Positions 30,081 through 38,537 of a stretch of DNA of 42,340 bases are shown here, one piece after another; the first letter of the stretch is position 1, and each line of letters begins with the position of its first letter. The stretch covers positions 1 through 42,340 of IMG/VR virus record IMGVR_UViG_3300049020_000018. One strand, written 5' to 3'. Under the pieces are notes generated by a model. It was not told the origin of the DNA, did not search any database, and was given only the letters and a program-made list of their open reading frames with translations. The DNA comes from a virus. The position numbers and the translations under genes were made by a program.

Positions 30081-32206
30081 TAGGGTAATTTTATTAGCTC
30101 AATCGTACAGGGTATATAAGATCCTTTATAGCCGGTTTCTCTTTGAACATAGTAAGTATTCACTGACTCTAATGTTTTAATCGTCACCGGGGCGAGAGGG
30201 GTCAACCTCCTGTGAATGTGTTCCGGGAAGTACGCCCTGCTGGTTAGTTTAACCGGATCGTTTAAAACCCGCTTCACGGATGACCAATAGGTATCGATCA
30301 TAGTTCTTTGATAAAACAACGGATCAACGATTTCTCCAAAGCTTAAGGACTGTTTATAATCCTGATTGAATTGGGTTGCATTATTAATCAGATTGAAAAA
30401 GGCAAGGGAGGCTGAGGAATACGTTGTCCCTTCAATATAAATCTGATCATTCGTTTTGCTAAAATCTTCTACATTCCTTTCTCCAGAATTTATCATTAGG
30501 TACACGCTATCGTCAGTAGTCAGCCCGTGGATTAATTTTTTAACTTCTCCCGTTGCGTCAGAGTCAAAAACAAGCCCCCTTACCGTGATATATGTACTGG
30601 TAACAGCGTCAACAACATAGTCTCCGTTATAGGCGATGTTATTCATTTCCAATCTTACCAGGTCGTTTACTTCGTAAAAATCATCCGCATCTGTTATGTT
30701 GAATCGAGGTGTTCCGCTGGAGTCCGTTACGCTAGTTATATCCTGCTTATCTTCTTCGGTTAGTTCAATGAAATTGATCTTCTCTAAACTCGCATTGAAA
30801 GCCGGATGGATGTAACTAATCGGCGCGGAGAAGTCACTCTCCAATAAGGGCGCGCTTTCTTCTAAGAACTCATTATCCACCTCAATAACACCAACCCCAT
30901 ATTTGTAAAACGTCCCAATATTGTACTCTCTTAAATCTTCATCGTCGGATTCTTGGTAGGATAAGGTGCTGTTCTTACCGTAATTGGAAATGAAGTCGGT
31001 ATAATCTGTGTCCTCCACTTGGATGTAATCGGATATATCAATCGCTTCTTTCGTCTTGAGTTTGTTGAATAGATTGGCGGTTACTGTTTTCGTATAAGGA
31101 TCGTAATCCGTGATGACGTTAAACAGCGAGAAGATATTTGAAACGAAATCCTCTTTCGACCACAGGGGAACGGATGACCGGCCAAAGGCTTTATAAATGA
31201 ATCTTGGGGTGACTTTAAATATCCCTTTAATAACTGTCGTTGGTCCTCCTGAAAATAGGTCTGTCAGGTTTACAGATAGTGTCTGCCCTGCGGATAGCTT
31301 CACCCCTTTTGCGTTAATCGTTCCGCGTGTCCCCGAGGCAAATCCAAGCGATCCAGGGCTGCCGCTTCTATTTAAGGTAACGATTAGTCCAGAGTCAAAT
31401 TCAAAAGATGCGGAGACGTCCACGATCATATCAACGCCTGCCGAATAAATACTATCCGTTGCGAACGTCGCACTCTCCCCAACAAAGTAAGGATTAGTGG
31501 TTAAGGTAAAGTCCATCGAGGCACTTCCTCCTAACGGGATGACTTGCCCACTGTTTGCCCCTACCGATATGGAATGCCGGTCTACTTCTGTCTTACTGCG
31601 GGTGTTGGTCACCACAACCAATGAATTATAAAGTGGATCGGATAACAACTCCCCGTCCATCTTTAACCCGGACTGGCTGAACGTTTCCCGCATCAAATCC
31701 TTCAAATAAAAGCAACCCGCAAAGTCTTCCACTTTTAAATTGTGGTAACTTCTCGTTACCAGTGCTCCGGTGTCAATTAAAGGGAATACTATCCCTGAAG
31801 TGGCTGAAACCCTCGCAACTATATTTGCTTCACTTAATACCTGATCGTATGAATCGAGCCTTAACTCCGTCATGTTCCCCGTCAGGGATCCGAGCCAGTT
31901 ATTATTCCCTGAGAAAAATGAGGTTTCAATAACCGTGTTCACCCGTTCAATTCTTAAATAGCCTTTAAACAAGATCTCCCCGGAATCGCTTAATAGATCA
32001 GCCGTGACTTTATTGTAAACAATCTTCGACTTATTATCTGGAAGAGGTAGGCCTAATAAAGATAGGTTCTTATCTGTTAGGGCTAGTTCGAACGTGTATG
32101 AGAAGTCCCCCCAGGTTTCCTTAATGTCCTCAAATAGCTTCACCTGGCGCTCCATTTCTACCTCGCCGTCAAAATCCAAATAGCCATCGGAGACTTTTAT
32201 CATCAT
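30080..32206 (-). CDS. Tail-tip / baseplate hub protein
   Basis: The 708-residue protein starts MMIKVSDGYLDFDGEVEMERQ and has ETWGDFSYTFELALTDKN, a sequence type found in the protein encoded after the tape measure in other Bacteroidota phages, where it is a distal tail or hub protein. Beta-sandwich stretches dominate. The gene touches the tape measure ATG, and the order hub, tape measure is upstream-to-downstream, reversed from the lambda order. Confidence 0.65.
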   Translation of the reverse strand: MMIKVSDGYLDFDGEVEMERQVKLFEDIKETWGDFSYTFELALTDKNLSLLGLPLPDNKSKIVYNKVTADLLSDSGEILFKGYLRIERVNTVIETSFFSGNNNWLGSLTGNMTELRLDSYDQVLSEANIVARVSATSGIVFPLIDTGALVTRSYHNLKVEDFAGCFYLKDLMRETFSQSGLKMDGELLSDPLYNSLVVVTNTRSKTEVDRHSISVGANSGQVIPLGGSASMDFTLTTNPYFVGESATFATDSIYSAGVDMIVDVSASFEFDSGLIVTLNRSGSPGSLGFASGTRGTINAKGVKLSAGQTLSVNLTDLFSGGPTTVIKGIFKVTPRFIYKAFGRSSVPLWSKEDFVSNIFSLFNVITDYDPYTKTVTANLFNKLKTKEAIDISDYIQVEDTDYTDFISNYGKNSTLSYQESDDEDLREYNIGTFYKYGVGVIEVDNEFLEESAPLLESDFSAPISYIHPAFNASLEKINFIELTEEDKQDITSVTDSSGTPRFNITDADDFYEVNDLVRLEMNNIAYNGDYVVDAVTSTYITVRGLVFDSDATGEVKKLIHGLTTDDSVYLMINSGERNVEDFSKTNDQIYIEGTTYSSASLAFFNLINNATQFNQDYKQSLSFGEIVDPLFYQRTMIDTYWSSVKRVLNDPVKLTSRAYFPEHIHRRLTPLAPVTIKTLESVNTYYVQRETGYKGSYIPCTIELIKLP

Positions 32207-32622
32207 ACTTTCTGAGTGGGGTATTCGTCTGTATAGGTGATGTTAAAACTTAACGTGTGAACTTTGTTAGATTCCTTACGGACGGTCATGCTGCTGTCAT
32301 CAATGGTTACCGTTCTCCTGTCCCTTCTCGATGTAATAATTTGAACCAAAATGGAGCTTTTCAATTGTTCCCCTAATTGTTCCGCCTGAGTAGAAGTTAA
32401 CACCTGGGACCTCAAGGTCTTTTGCTTCACTGTTTTTCTAAACGTCTGTTTAGTGATGGTGTCCGCACCAGCCCCGTAGCTTTTCGGCCAATTAGGAAAG
32501 ATATTCTTTTTCGTCTCCCCCGTTTCATTAACGGTAATGTTGTGATCCTTATACCCGGTGAATAACCAGTATTCAAATCCCCCCAGCGGGTTGAGCCATG
32601 AAAGCCAAATGAAATCCCTCAT
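32203..32622 (-). CDS. Tail protein (139 aa)
   Basis: Starts MRDFIWLSWLNPLGGFEYW, a short beta protein with a basic patch (SRRDRRTVTID). Its position between two large tail proteins and four-base overlaps on both sides mark it as a baseplate or tail-tip part. No family is named with confidence. Confidence 0.55.
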   Translation of the reverse strand: MRDFIWLSWLNPLGGFEYWLFTGYKDHNITVNETGETKKNIFPNWPKSYGAGADTITKQTFRKTVKQKTLRSQVLTSTQAEQLGEQLKSSILVQIITSRRDRRTVTIDDSSMTVRKESNKVHTLSFNITYTDEYPTQKV

Positions 32623-34382
32623 TCTAATATCCGGTATGAACCGTCCTCCAATAGTCTAATGTCTGTAGGGGTGAATCCACTCACAGCCTCGCATGATTCG
32701 ATCATATCAATACAAATCTCTTCTGTTAAGGACACATCAGGAGCCAATACCGTCCCTGTCGCACTGGTGATTTCAATGTCCATTGCTAATTGCGCGGCTA
32801 CGCTTGCCCGTAATATAATCTTGGTGGTGTCATCTGTTGCGGTAAACGTCAGCACGATAGACTGCGCCCCGGCTGTTGTAGTTTCGACATTGGAGTCTAT
32901 TGTGGTGAATGAATCGTCTGTCACCGCCAATAGCATACTTCTTCCAAAACCCCCACTGGTGGAAGTGTAGGAAACGGTAATGGTGTATTGATAGTCTTTA
33001 ATGAAGCTGTAATTAAAATATAAATACTCCGATAGTTCTGACGTGGCAATGCCTCCTGATAAAGAAACGGATGGACTAGCCCCTGTGGTCCAGTCGATAA
33101 GATCAACGGTTGTAGATCGTGTCTGCCAGGTGGATAGTGCTGGTGGGGTGATGCTGCTTAAAGTAGGATTCGTTCTAATAGTCACACAAAAGCTATCATA
33201 ATCCGCGTTCGTAGTAATCGGTATTCGATAGACTCCTATCCCTTGATCTGTGTAGGCTATCGTTTCAGTAGTGGTCAAGTAGTCCGATACATACTTGTCA
33301 ATACTGACGATAAAGTCACCGGAGACATTTTTAATAAACGATATGTCGAAATACTTATCTTCTACCGCTATCAACCGATCCATTAACGTCAGCCAGCTCG
33401 CCGGCGCGCCTGAGACGTATACGTATTGTGCGTAATCCCCGGCGTAGGTGTTTTTAAACGGCAGCTTGCCAGTAATGGCATAGCCCTCAAAAGTGTCTTC
33501 TACAAAGGCGCTTTCCTCTGTGGTTACTGTATATCCGTCGGATCCGTCATACGACTCCGCAATGGAAATATAAAACCCGGTGAAGGCATCCAGGTTTAAA
33601 GGCATGGAATATAACGTAGGGTTGTTTTTAATCTCTACTTTACCCCGGATGTAGTCAGAGATCGAGAACATCACCAGGTTGTTTTCATCTGGGGTGAAAG
33701 ATAATTCAGCTAGTTCCTCCATTGGTTTCTTACTTTCCCAGGGATGACCCGCAGGAAGTCCGGCGTAAACCTTAACCTTTGCCTGATAGTTGTTATAATA
33801 ATACTGAATCGTAGCCCCTGAAATCGCAATCGATGAGTAAGCCAGATCCAAGACAAAATGCGTTGCGGAGATGACCTCAATAATTTGAAATACTCCGTTT
33901 AAATCCTCATCTGCATTCCCGGAGATTTTAACATAATCAAGTGCTTTAATTCCTGCCTTGACTGTCCCGGAGGCGGTAACCTCCATATATCCATTATCAT
34001 CCCCTAACGCCGTGACATTTCGAACAGTGTCTTCTGTGTTTACTGGCCATAAGGTATTGGCGAGTTTGTAAACAATGGGAAGATAAATAGCATTCCAGAC
34101 GTGCGGCTCAGTATGGTAATATTCAATATCCGCATCCTGGAAGTAGGCAACAAAATCCGCTGTGGGATATTCTGAAATCTTAAAGGTGTCCGTGTCGATA
34201 GCGGTGACGTGCCAAAAACCGTTGTATTCATCCAGATCCGAATCGATGTAAACGTAATCCCCGGTGCCTAGTCCGTGGTAAGGAAAGGTGATTAAAGCGT
34301 CACCTGATGCGTCTGTAATAGTCGCCTCAATAGATTGGTCGATGATCTTATGTCCTGTGGGGTCTTTAACGACGCTTACCAT
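32619..34382 (-). CDS. Large tail protein with C-terminal RLLED tag
   Basis: The 587-residue chain is made of repeated beta units, with two similar segments near residues 40-75 and 145-190 (DTDTFKISEY; ATHFVLDL), as in fibronectin-like or phage tail beta-sandwich proteins. The last residues, IRLLEDGSYRILE, match the C-terminal repeats of the small protein at 14560-14742. It is upstream of the tail-tip genes and is probably a tail-fibre base or tail shaft decoration. Confidence 0.6.
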   Translation of the reverse strand: MVSVVKDPTGHKIIDQSIEATITDASGDALITFPYHGLGTGDYVYIDSDLDEYNGFWHVTAIDTDTFKISEYPTADFVAYFQDADIEYYHTEPHVWNAIYLPIVYKLANTLWPVNTEDTVRNVTALGDDNGYMEVTASGTVKAGIKALDYVKISGNADEDLNGVFQIIEVISATHFVLDLAYSSIAISGATIQYYYNNYQAKVKVYAGLPAGHPWESKKPMEELAELSFTPDENNLVMFSISDYIRGKVEIKNNPTLYSMPLNLDAFTGFYISIAESYDGSDGYTVTTEESAFVEDTFEGYAITGKLPFKNTYAGDYAQYVYVSGAPASWLTLMDRLIAVEDKYFDISFIKNVSGDFIVSIDKYVSDYLTTTETIAYTDQGIGVYRIPITTNADYDSFCVTIRTNPTLSSITPPALSTWQTRSTTVDLIDWTTGASPSVSLSGGIATSELSEYLYFNYSFIKDYQYTITVSYTSTSGGFGRSMLLAVTDDSFTTIDSNVETTTAGAQSIVLTFTATDDTTKIILRASVAAQLAMDIEITSATGTVLAPDVSLTEEICIDMIESCEAVSGFTPTDIRLLEDGSYRILE

Positions 34383-34831
34383 TTCATCTGTTTAATTTTA
34401 AATACTAATTGGTCGGCCATCTCATCTGAAATATGGTGACCTACTTCATCTATAAAGTCTTCAACAGCAGGATCAACAATGTCTTGTCTTCCCCCTTCCT
34501 GCCAGAGCTTAGTTCCTTTTTGTTGTATTTTAGTAGCGATCGCCCACACTGCATCTAAGTCCATATCTCTCGCCTCCACCCATGCGGTGATTCGGTCGAT
34601 CATCTCCCGAGACGGCTTCTTATTTGGAGTAGGTTTCCTTCCGGTTTGAACCGTCATAAAGTACGGCCGGCCCAATAGGGTAAGTTTTGTCTTAGTCCCT
34701 TCCTGCTTGATTTCTATTCGTAAACTGTGGGATGTTTCATTGGTGGCGTTCATCCCTGCGGCCCCCATGTTCGCCCGTATGTCGTTTATTAATTGAATCC
34801 CGTCACTATTTAGGATGTCAACTATTTCCAT
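34376..34831 (-). CDS. Head-tail joining / tail completion protein
   Basis: The 151-residue protein has the segment LTLLGRPYFMTVQTGRKPTPNKKPSREMIDRI (quoted in part: QTGRKPTPNKKPS), then WAIATKIQQKGTKLW. This is a conserved signature in Bacteroidota siphoviruses, at the place of HK97 gp10-like neck proteins. Seven-base overlap with the tail protein downstream and 14-base overlap upstream. Confidence 0.65.
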   Translation of the reverse strand: MEIVDILNSDGIQLINDIRANMGAAGMNATNETSHSLRIEIKQEGTKTKLTLLGRPYFMTVQTGRKPTPNKKPSREMIDRITAWVEARDMDLDAVWAIATKIQQKGTKLWQEGGRQDIVDPAVEDFIDEVGHHISDEMADQLVFKIKQMKW

Positions 34832-35309
34832 ACAGTACTACGTTTTCTGGTGTGCAATATTGAAAGTCATCTGAAACGACCATTTGAAAGGAGAGAAACC
34901 AGCCGGTGAAAATATCGGCGTCGGTTTTAATTTGGTTGGTTTGCTGGAAGTTTCTAAGGGTGACGGCTCCCACCACGTCGGTACTATTCATTGACCAATC
35001 ATTCAGGCGATTGATAAACTTGTCTACCAGATCATCGGTACGGTTTAGAATCTCACTGTATTCGTTATGGTTTGAGTCCGTCTTATCAAGGGCTAAAAAG
35101 ACCATAATACAATTCCATGTCTTCTGATAGTTCTCGGTGTTATCGTTTACCGTGTACCCGGGGGAGGCTGTTAAAGGCAGTAGCCAGATGATTTCGTTTC
35201 GCTTATCTGTTTGATTGAAATCTGAACGCCTCCCGTAGCCGAATTGAACCGAATCCGAAAGGGATTTTGCAACTGCTTCAATAAGGGAAACCGTTGATCT
35301 GTGGGACAT
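34818..35309 (-). CDS. Tail terminator-like protein
   Basis: The 163-residue protein (VSLIEAVAKSLSDSVQFGYG; TASPGYTVND; DLVDKFINRLNDWS) has the size and alternation of tail terminator/completion proteins and is next to the neck protein gene. The call is from context and size. Confidence 0.5.
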   Translation of the reverse strand: MSHRSTVSLIEAVAKSLSDSVQFGYGRRSDFNQTDKRNEIIWLLPLTASPGYTVNDNTENYQKTWNCIMVFLALDKTDSNHNEYSEILNRTDDLVDKFINRLNDWSMNSTDVVGAVTLRNFQQTNQIKTDADIFTGWFLSFQMVVSDDFQYCTPENVVLYGNS

Positions 35310-35333
35310 GAATCCAAATTACGGAAATAAAAT

Positions 35334-35615
35334 TCATTTTGACTTATGTTTAGCGGCAATAATTTCCTGGTAATCGCTTTGGGCTTTAGATTCCCATATT
35401 AAGAACCGGCTTAAGTGGTAAAACTCCCTCGCGTTCCAGTCCGTACAAAACACCTCTGGGCTAATGCTCATCTCCCTACTGATCCGAAATAATAAAGCAC
35501 TGAACCCGAAGTCTCTTGATAGATCACTCAAGCCAGATTCTACTTCCTCAGGAGTCGGAGAAACCTCTGGAAGGGATTCATTGTAGTCGGTGATGTATTT
35601 AATGGCCTGAATAAA
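35334..35615 (-). CDS. Frameshift extension of the tail assembly chaperone
   Basis: In the -1 frame after the T9 run the coding continues for 93 residues (FIQAIKYITDYNESLPEV ... AAKHKSK) to a stop at 35334. The only start codon later in this frame is a TTG at 35531, within the chaperone's end, so the segment is most simply read as the GT-like extension of the upstream gene, giving a fused product of about 259 residues. FSALLFRISREM and FYHLSRFLIWES show good helical, protein-like sequence over the whole extension. A base lost in the homopolymer during sequencing would give the same picture. Confidence 0.65.
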   Translation of the reverse strand, partial: FIQAIKYITDYNESLPEVSPTPEEVESGLSDLSRDFGFSALLFRISREMSISPEVFCTDWNAREFYHLSRFLIWESKAQSDYQEIIAAKHKSK

Positions 35616-36112
35616 AAAAAAGCGCCTGTACCAATCACCTCCATCGCTGAGTAGTTTCGAAGCTCATCCCTCACAGTGTAGGTTTTATTCCAGTCGTACT
35701 TCCCGTCCTTTATTTTTTGAACGTAGACCGCACAGGCGTGAAGGTATAATTCGGATAGTTCTTCTGATGCCTCTAATGTTGAAAGATCCTTAGGTGTCTT
35801 TGCCATCAGTCCCCGGAGGTCTTCGAACTGCCCTAACGATTGAATGGTCACATCCTCCGGCATGACGTAAGGTCCGACCATTTTAGTCCTGTCCATCTTC
35901 GGGGTGAAGGAAAGAAACGAGAGTGCCAGGCTGATCTTTTCCAAGTTCTTTAGTTCTGCAGACTCTAAAGTTTCACGTGGAATCCCGGTGAATATGGAAA
36001 TATGATCCGTCAGGGTCTTGCTTCTGATTAGGTCGAAGTACTGCTGATAGGTCACATCATCCCACTGGGTAGGGATCTGATATGGCTTGCCGTTGATTTT
36101 AAAGGTTATCAT
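35540..36112 (-). CDS. Tail assembly chaperone, unshifted form
   Basis: The 190-residue product starts MITFKINGKPYQIPTQWDDV and has IFTGIPRETLESAEL and a helical C-terminal half, a pattern found in Bacteroidota phage tail assembly chaperones. In the zero frame it ends 24 residues past a run of nine T (35613-35621) with a basic, low-quality tail. It probably corresponds to lambda gpG, with the frameshifted form acting as gpGT. The tape measure gene is 5.5 kb downstream rather than adjacent. Confidence 0.6.
   Translation of the reverse strand: MITFKINGKPYQIPTQWDDVTYQQYFDLIRSKTLTDHISIFTGIPRETLESAELKNLEKISLALSFLSFTPKMDRTKMVGPYVMPEDVTIQSLGQFEDLRGLMAKTPKDLSTLEASEELSELYLHACAVYVQKIKDGKYDWNKTYTVRDELRNYSAMEVIGTGAFFLFRPLNTSPTTMNPFQRFLRLLRK
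35613..35621 (-). other. T9 slippery site for -1 frameshifting
   Basis: Read in frame as GCT TTT TTT TTA, this contains the X XXY YYZ heptamer T TTT TTT. A -1 slip moves the ribosome into the open frame that runs to 35334. The +1 frame ends after six codons, so only the -1 product makes sense. Confidence 0.65.
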
Positions 36113-36170
36113 TATGAAATTTGTAATTTCTTTCCGAACGCTACCGCATTTTATTTAAAGAACTGCCCCT

Positions 36171-37346
36171 TTATTTATGAAAACTCATGTTTAATCCTGT
36201 GGATTTAGGCTTTCGGAAACTTATTGAAGCGTACCGGGCCGCGTCCATCGCGTGATCATTCAACTTCAAAGGCTCTTCCGGCTCATTCTTATTCTGTCCC
36301 TTTGGTTTGAATTTATAGCTCTTGATTTCCTTTAACATATTCACCGATCCCTGTTCTATAAACAGTTTCCGGCTCTTAATGAAGTCTATTCCCCCTTTTA
36401 CGTCCTTATTTGCGGCTATTGCCTTAAATCCGGCCCGTCTAATCTCCTCAATACGGTCAGGTTCCGCAGCATCGCAGTAAATAGGATCCCCCGAGCGCAC
36501 GATTTGCCGCAGCATCCCTATTAAATCGGTGTTTGTGAGGTGGGATTGGTAGATTTCCTCTCGCCAGTAGAGTTTCTTATCTGATTCCGATACTCTAACC
36601 AGGCTTGTTGGGTTATTATAGCCGAAATCAAGTCCGAAGGTCGTAACCCCTTCCGGTTGTGTTGAATAAGTCTCCCAATGGGTGTAGATAACGCCTTCCG
36701 AATGTCCTCTCTCTCCTTCTCCGTAAATTCTCCAGAAGTTCGGGTCTGCTTCTCTGTAGCTTTCAATTTCATTTACTTGTTCTTTGGGTAAGAAGGGGTT
36801 GTCTTTATAGGTTGATTTAATAAAATAACAGTCCGGACGGGTTAAAACCTTGTCATAAATCCAATGAAACTCATCCGCTGGGTTGTAATCGATGAAAATG
36901 CACTTTTTAGTACGTAATAAGAGCTGCCGGAAGGTTTCATAATTGATAATATTGGCCTCATTAATGAAAAGAATGTCCCTTCCTGGGCCTCTGACTTTTA
37001 ACTGATTGTCCACTGAAAAGAACTCCACGTAAGATCCGGTTGGATACGTGTAAAGCTGTTCTGTCTTCATGTGGGCGTTAGGGTCGTATAACTTAAAATC
37101 TTCCATTATCTTCCGCCAATCCCGCATAGCTCCCTTTCTTAAGTGAGGAAAGGCCACTGAGCATGTTGAAATGGAGTATTTGCCAGTAAAAGCCAAATAA
37201 ATTAAGTATTGCGTCAGGCTAAAAGTCTTCCCTGATCTCGTCCCTCCTTGGTTGACTATAATTCGGTATCCGGAATCAAAGGCTTTCCGGGATTCCTGAA
37301 TCACCTTGATCTTGGGTAGGGTAAATGTACGATCCTGGGTCTTCAA
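36171..37346 (-). CDS. terL: Terminase large subunit (PBSX/Terminase_3-like)
   Basis: Walker A is GGTRSGKT (34-41), Walker B lies in DILFINEANI near residue 125, and the RNase H-like nuclease begins with FGLDFGYNNPTS, followed by YCDAAEPDRIEEI. These give the DNA-packaging motor and headful or site-specific nuclease. A TTG at 37346 best fits homologues' length and overlaps the small subunit gene by 71 bases. ATG starts inside would remove the adenine-binding region. Confidence 0.92.
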   Translation of the reverse strand: MKTQDRTFTLPKIKVIQESRKAFDSGYRIIVNQGGTRSGKTFSLTQYLIYLAFTGKYSISTCSVAFPHLRKGAMRDWRKIMEDFKLYDPNAHMKTEQLYTYPTGSYVEFFSVDNQLKVRGPGRDILFINEANIINYETFRQLLLRTKKCIFIDYNPADEFHWIYDKVLTRPDCYFIKSTYKDNPFLPKEQVNEIESYREADPNFWRIYGEGERGHSEGVIYTHWETYSTQPEGVTTFGLDFGYNNPTSLVRVSESDKKLYWREEIYQSHLTNTDLIGMLRQIVRSGDPIYCDAAEPDRIEEIRRAGFKAIAANKDVKGGIDFIKSRKLFIEQGSVNMLKEIKSYKFKPKGQNKNEPEEPLKLNDHAMDAARYASISFRKPKSTGLNMSFHK

Positions 37347-37749
37347 ATTTGATTGTTAAGCCTCCTGACTGTTCTACTTCTTGTTTATCCCTCCACTCTT
37401 TTGGTCTTCTGTTTTTAAGCCAGAATATGGCCGCTGTTGGATCAGGTGGATATATTTTACGAATAGGCACCCGAATGACCTCCCCGTCAGCCACCTTTAT
37501 TTCCTCGCTGTCGTGTTCAAATCCTAAAGCGCGTTGGTATAGTCTTTCTGCTACATTAGCGTCTGCAAGCGTTTTTCCGGCCTTTATGGACTCCAAAAAT
37601 TCAGGATGCTCCAATTTCCAATTGTTGATTGTTGCCTCAACTACTCCGAAGAAATCGGCCAATTCCTTATCGGTTGCTCCTAACTTACAAAGCTTAATTG
37701 TCTGCTCGTTATACTCTTCTTTGTAGTCTGTTGGTCTACCGGCTGGCAT
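37276..37749 (-). CDS. terS: Terminase small subunit
   Basis: The N-terminal helix-turn-helix (GATDKELADFFGVVEATINNW) binds packaging-site DNA, and TAAIFWLKNRRPKEWRDKQ is the conserved C-terminal block of these subunits. It is directly upstream of the large subunit on the same transcript. Its ATG shares one base with the stop of the secreted-protein gene. Confidence 0.88.
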   Translation of the reverse strand: MPAGRPTDYKEEYNEQTIKLCKLGATDKELADFFGVVEATINNWKLEHPEFLESIKAGKTLADANVAERLYQRALGFEHDSEEIKVADGEVIRVPIRKIYPPDPTAAIFWLKNRRPKEWRDKQEVEQSGGLTIKFEDPGSYIYPTQDQGDSGIPESL

Positions 37750-38024
37750 TATAGTTTCTTTGGTTGCTTTCTTGAAAGTCCCGCCCGGTAATACGTACCG
37801 GATGGAGTGATAAGGTAACGATCTTTTAAGTTACGACCTACGGCTTGATCCATGAATTTAAAAAAAGCTCCCACTTGGTCAGGTGATAGATTAGCCGTTG
37901 CGGTGATGTTCCACTTGTCTATGTCGAATTTTACCTTTTGTCCCTGGAAGGTCTGGGCGTTTGCCTGATACCATACCGTAATGGATAGGGCTATTGTTAA
38001 AAGTATTTTAAGAAAGGTTTTCAT
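37749..38024 (-). CDS. Small secreted protein with signal peptide
   Basis: ATG at 38024 gives MKTFLKILLTIALSI, a basic and then hydrophobic signal, and a likely signal peptidase I site after QANA. The mature part is about 70 residues: VKFDIDKWNITATANLS, then a basic end (SRKQPKKL). The frame is open to 38045, but the later start places the positive charge properly. An exported protein directly before the small terminase is odd; superinfection exclusion or envelope binding are possible. Confidence 0.6.
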   Translation of the reverse strand: MKTFLKILLTIALSITVWYQANAQTFQGQKVKFDIDKWNITATANLSPDQVGAFFKFMDQAVGRNLKDRYLITPSGTYYRAGLSRKQPKKL

Positions 38025-38178
38025 TGTTGGTTGGTTTGTCTTCATCCTTTATAAATAGAACGCCGTCGATCTTAACAGGAACAATCTCTTGCTTGTGGAT
38101 TAGCTGATAAATCCATCCACGCGTATAACCGCGCTTTTTTGCGTAGTTATTGACCGTTTTTAGTTTCTTCACATTCAT
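38008..38178 (-). CDS. Small helix-turn-helix protein, MerR/excisionase-like
   Basis: The 56-residue frame from ATG at 38178 contains TVNNYAKKRGYTRGWIYQLI followed by IVPVKIDGVLFI, the helix-turn-helix and wing of small MerR/Xis-like DNA-binding proteins. It is the first gene of the minus-strand late block and overlaps the secreted-protein gene by 17 bases. Its ATG lies four bases after a perfect TATATTTG box. A late-operon regulator is the natural guess. Confidence 0.7.
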   Translation of the reverse strand: MNVKKLKTVNNYAKKRGYTRGWIYQLIHKQEIVPVKIDGVLFIKDEDKPTNNENLS

Positions 38179-38182
38179 GATT

Positions 38183-38208
38183 CAAATATAATATACGAAT
38201 GTTTACAA
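38183..38208 (-). promoter_or_regulatory. Promoter-like box of the late minus-strand block
   Basis: On the minus strand a perfect TATATTTG (38190 to 38183) lies four bases before the ATG at 38178. TTG (38208 to 38206) is only 15 bases upstream, shorter than the ideal, so a regulator may be needed. Confidence 0.45.
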
Positions 38209-38278
38209 AACACTATCGTACAGTTAAAATATTTTACTACTTTAGCGAACGGTTCCTTTAATGTTTTTCTTACCAGCC

Positions 38279-38288
38279 AGTGTTCCTA
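38279..38288 (+). repeat. AGTGTTCCTA repeat, copy 2
   Basis: Second copy of the word found at 7800 and 38528, at the left edge of the inverted-repeat set. Confidence 0.35.
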
Positions 38289-38527
38289 CTAATTCCACCG
38301 GCGAAAAGGCAAAAGGTTTCAAAAGACTATAATAGAACGGCTATTCTATTTGATGGATGGCTAATACCGAAATCCGGGCAATATCGACAACTGATAACCC
38401 GGTCACGCGATAGCCGAAAGGCTTTAATATGGTATTGGTTACTTCCCCGCGCAGAACCGGGACGTCTTTTCAGAAGCTAGAGGGGGTACTAATTGGAATA
38501 ATACCCCCTAACTGCATTAGCTCTTAA

Positions 38528-38537
38528 AGTGTTCCTA
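38528..38537 (+). repeat. AGTGTTCCTA repeat, copy 3
   Basis: Third copy, just right of the AGGGGGTA/TACCCCCT hairpin and about 100 bases before the plus-strand promoter. Confidence 0.35.

Noticed and set aside
29845-30180. Long plus-strand frames opposite the tape measure gene
   Set aside because: Serine/leucine-rich shadows of the lysine/glutamate coiled coils on the coding strand.
631-38302. Repeat TTCCACCGGC near 631, 26984 and 38293
   Set aside because: One copy is inside a coding gene and the contexts differ; it looks like chance sharing.
38280-38480. Plus-strand frame of 66 codons in the control region
   Set aside because: It starts with GTG, has no family resemblance, and lies over several strong hairpins.
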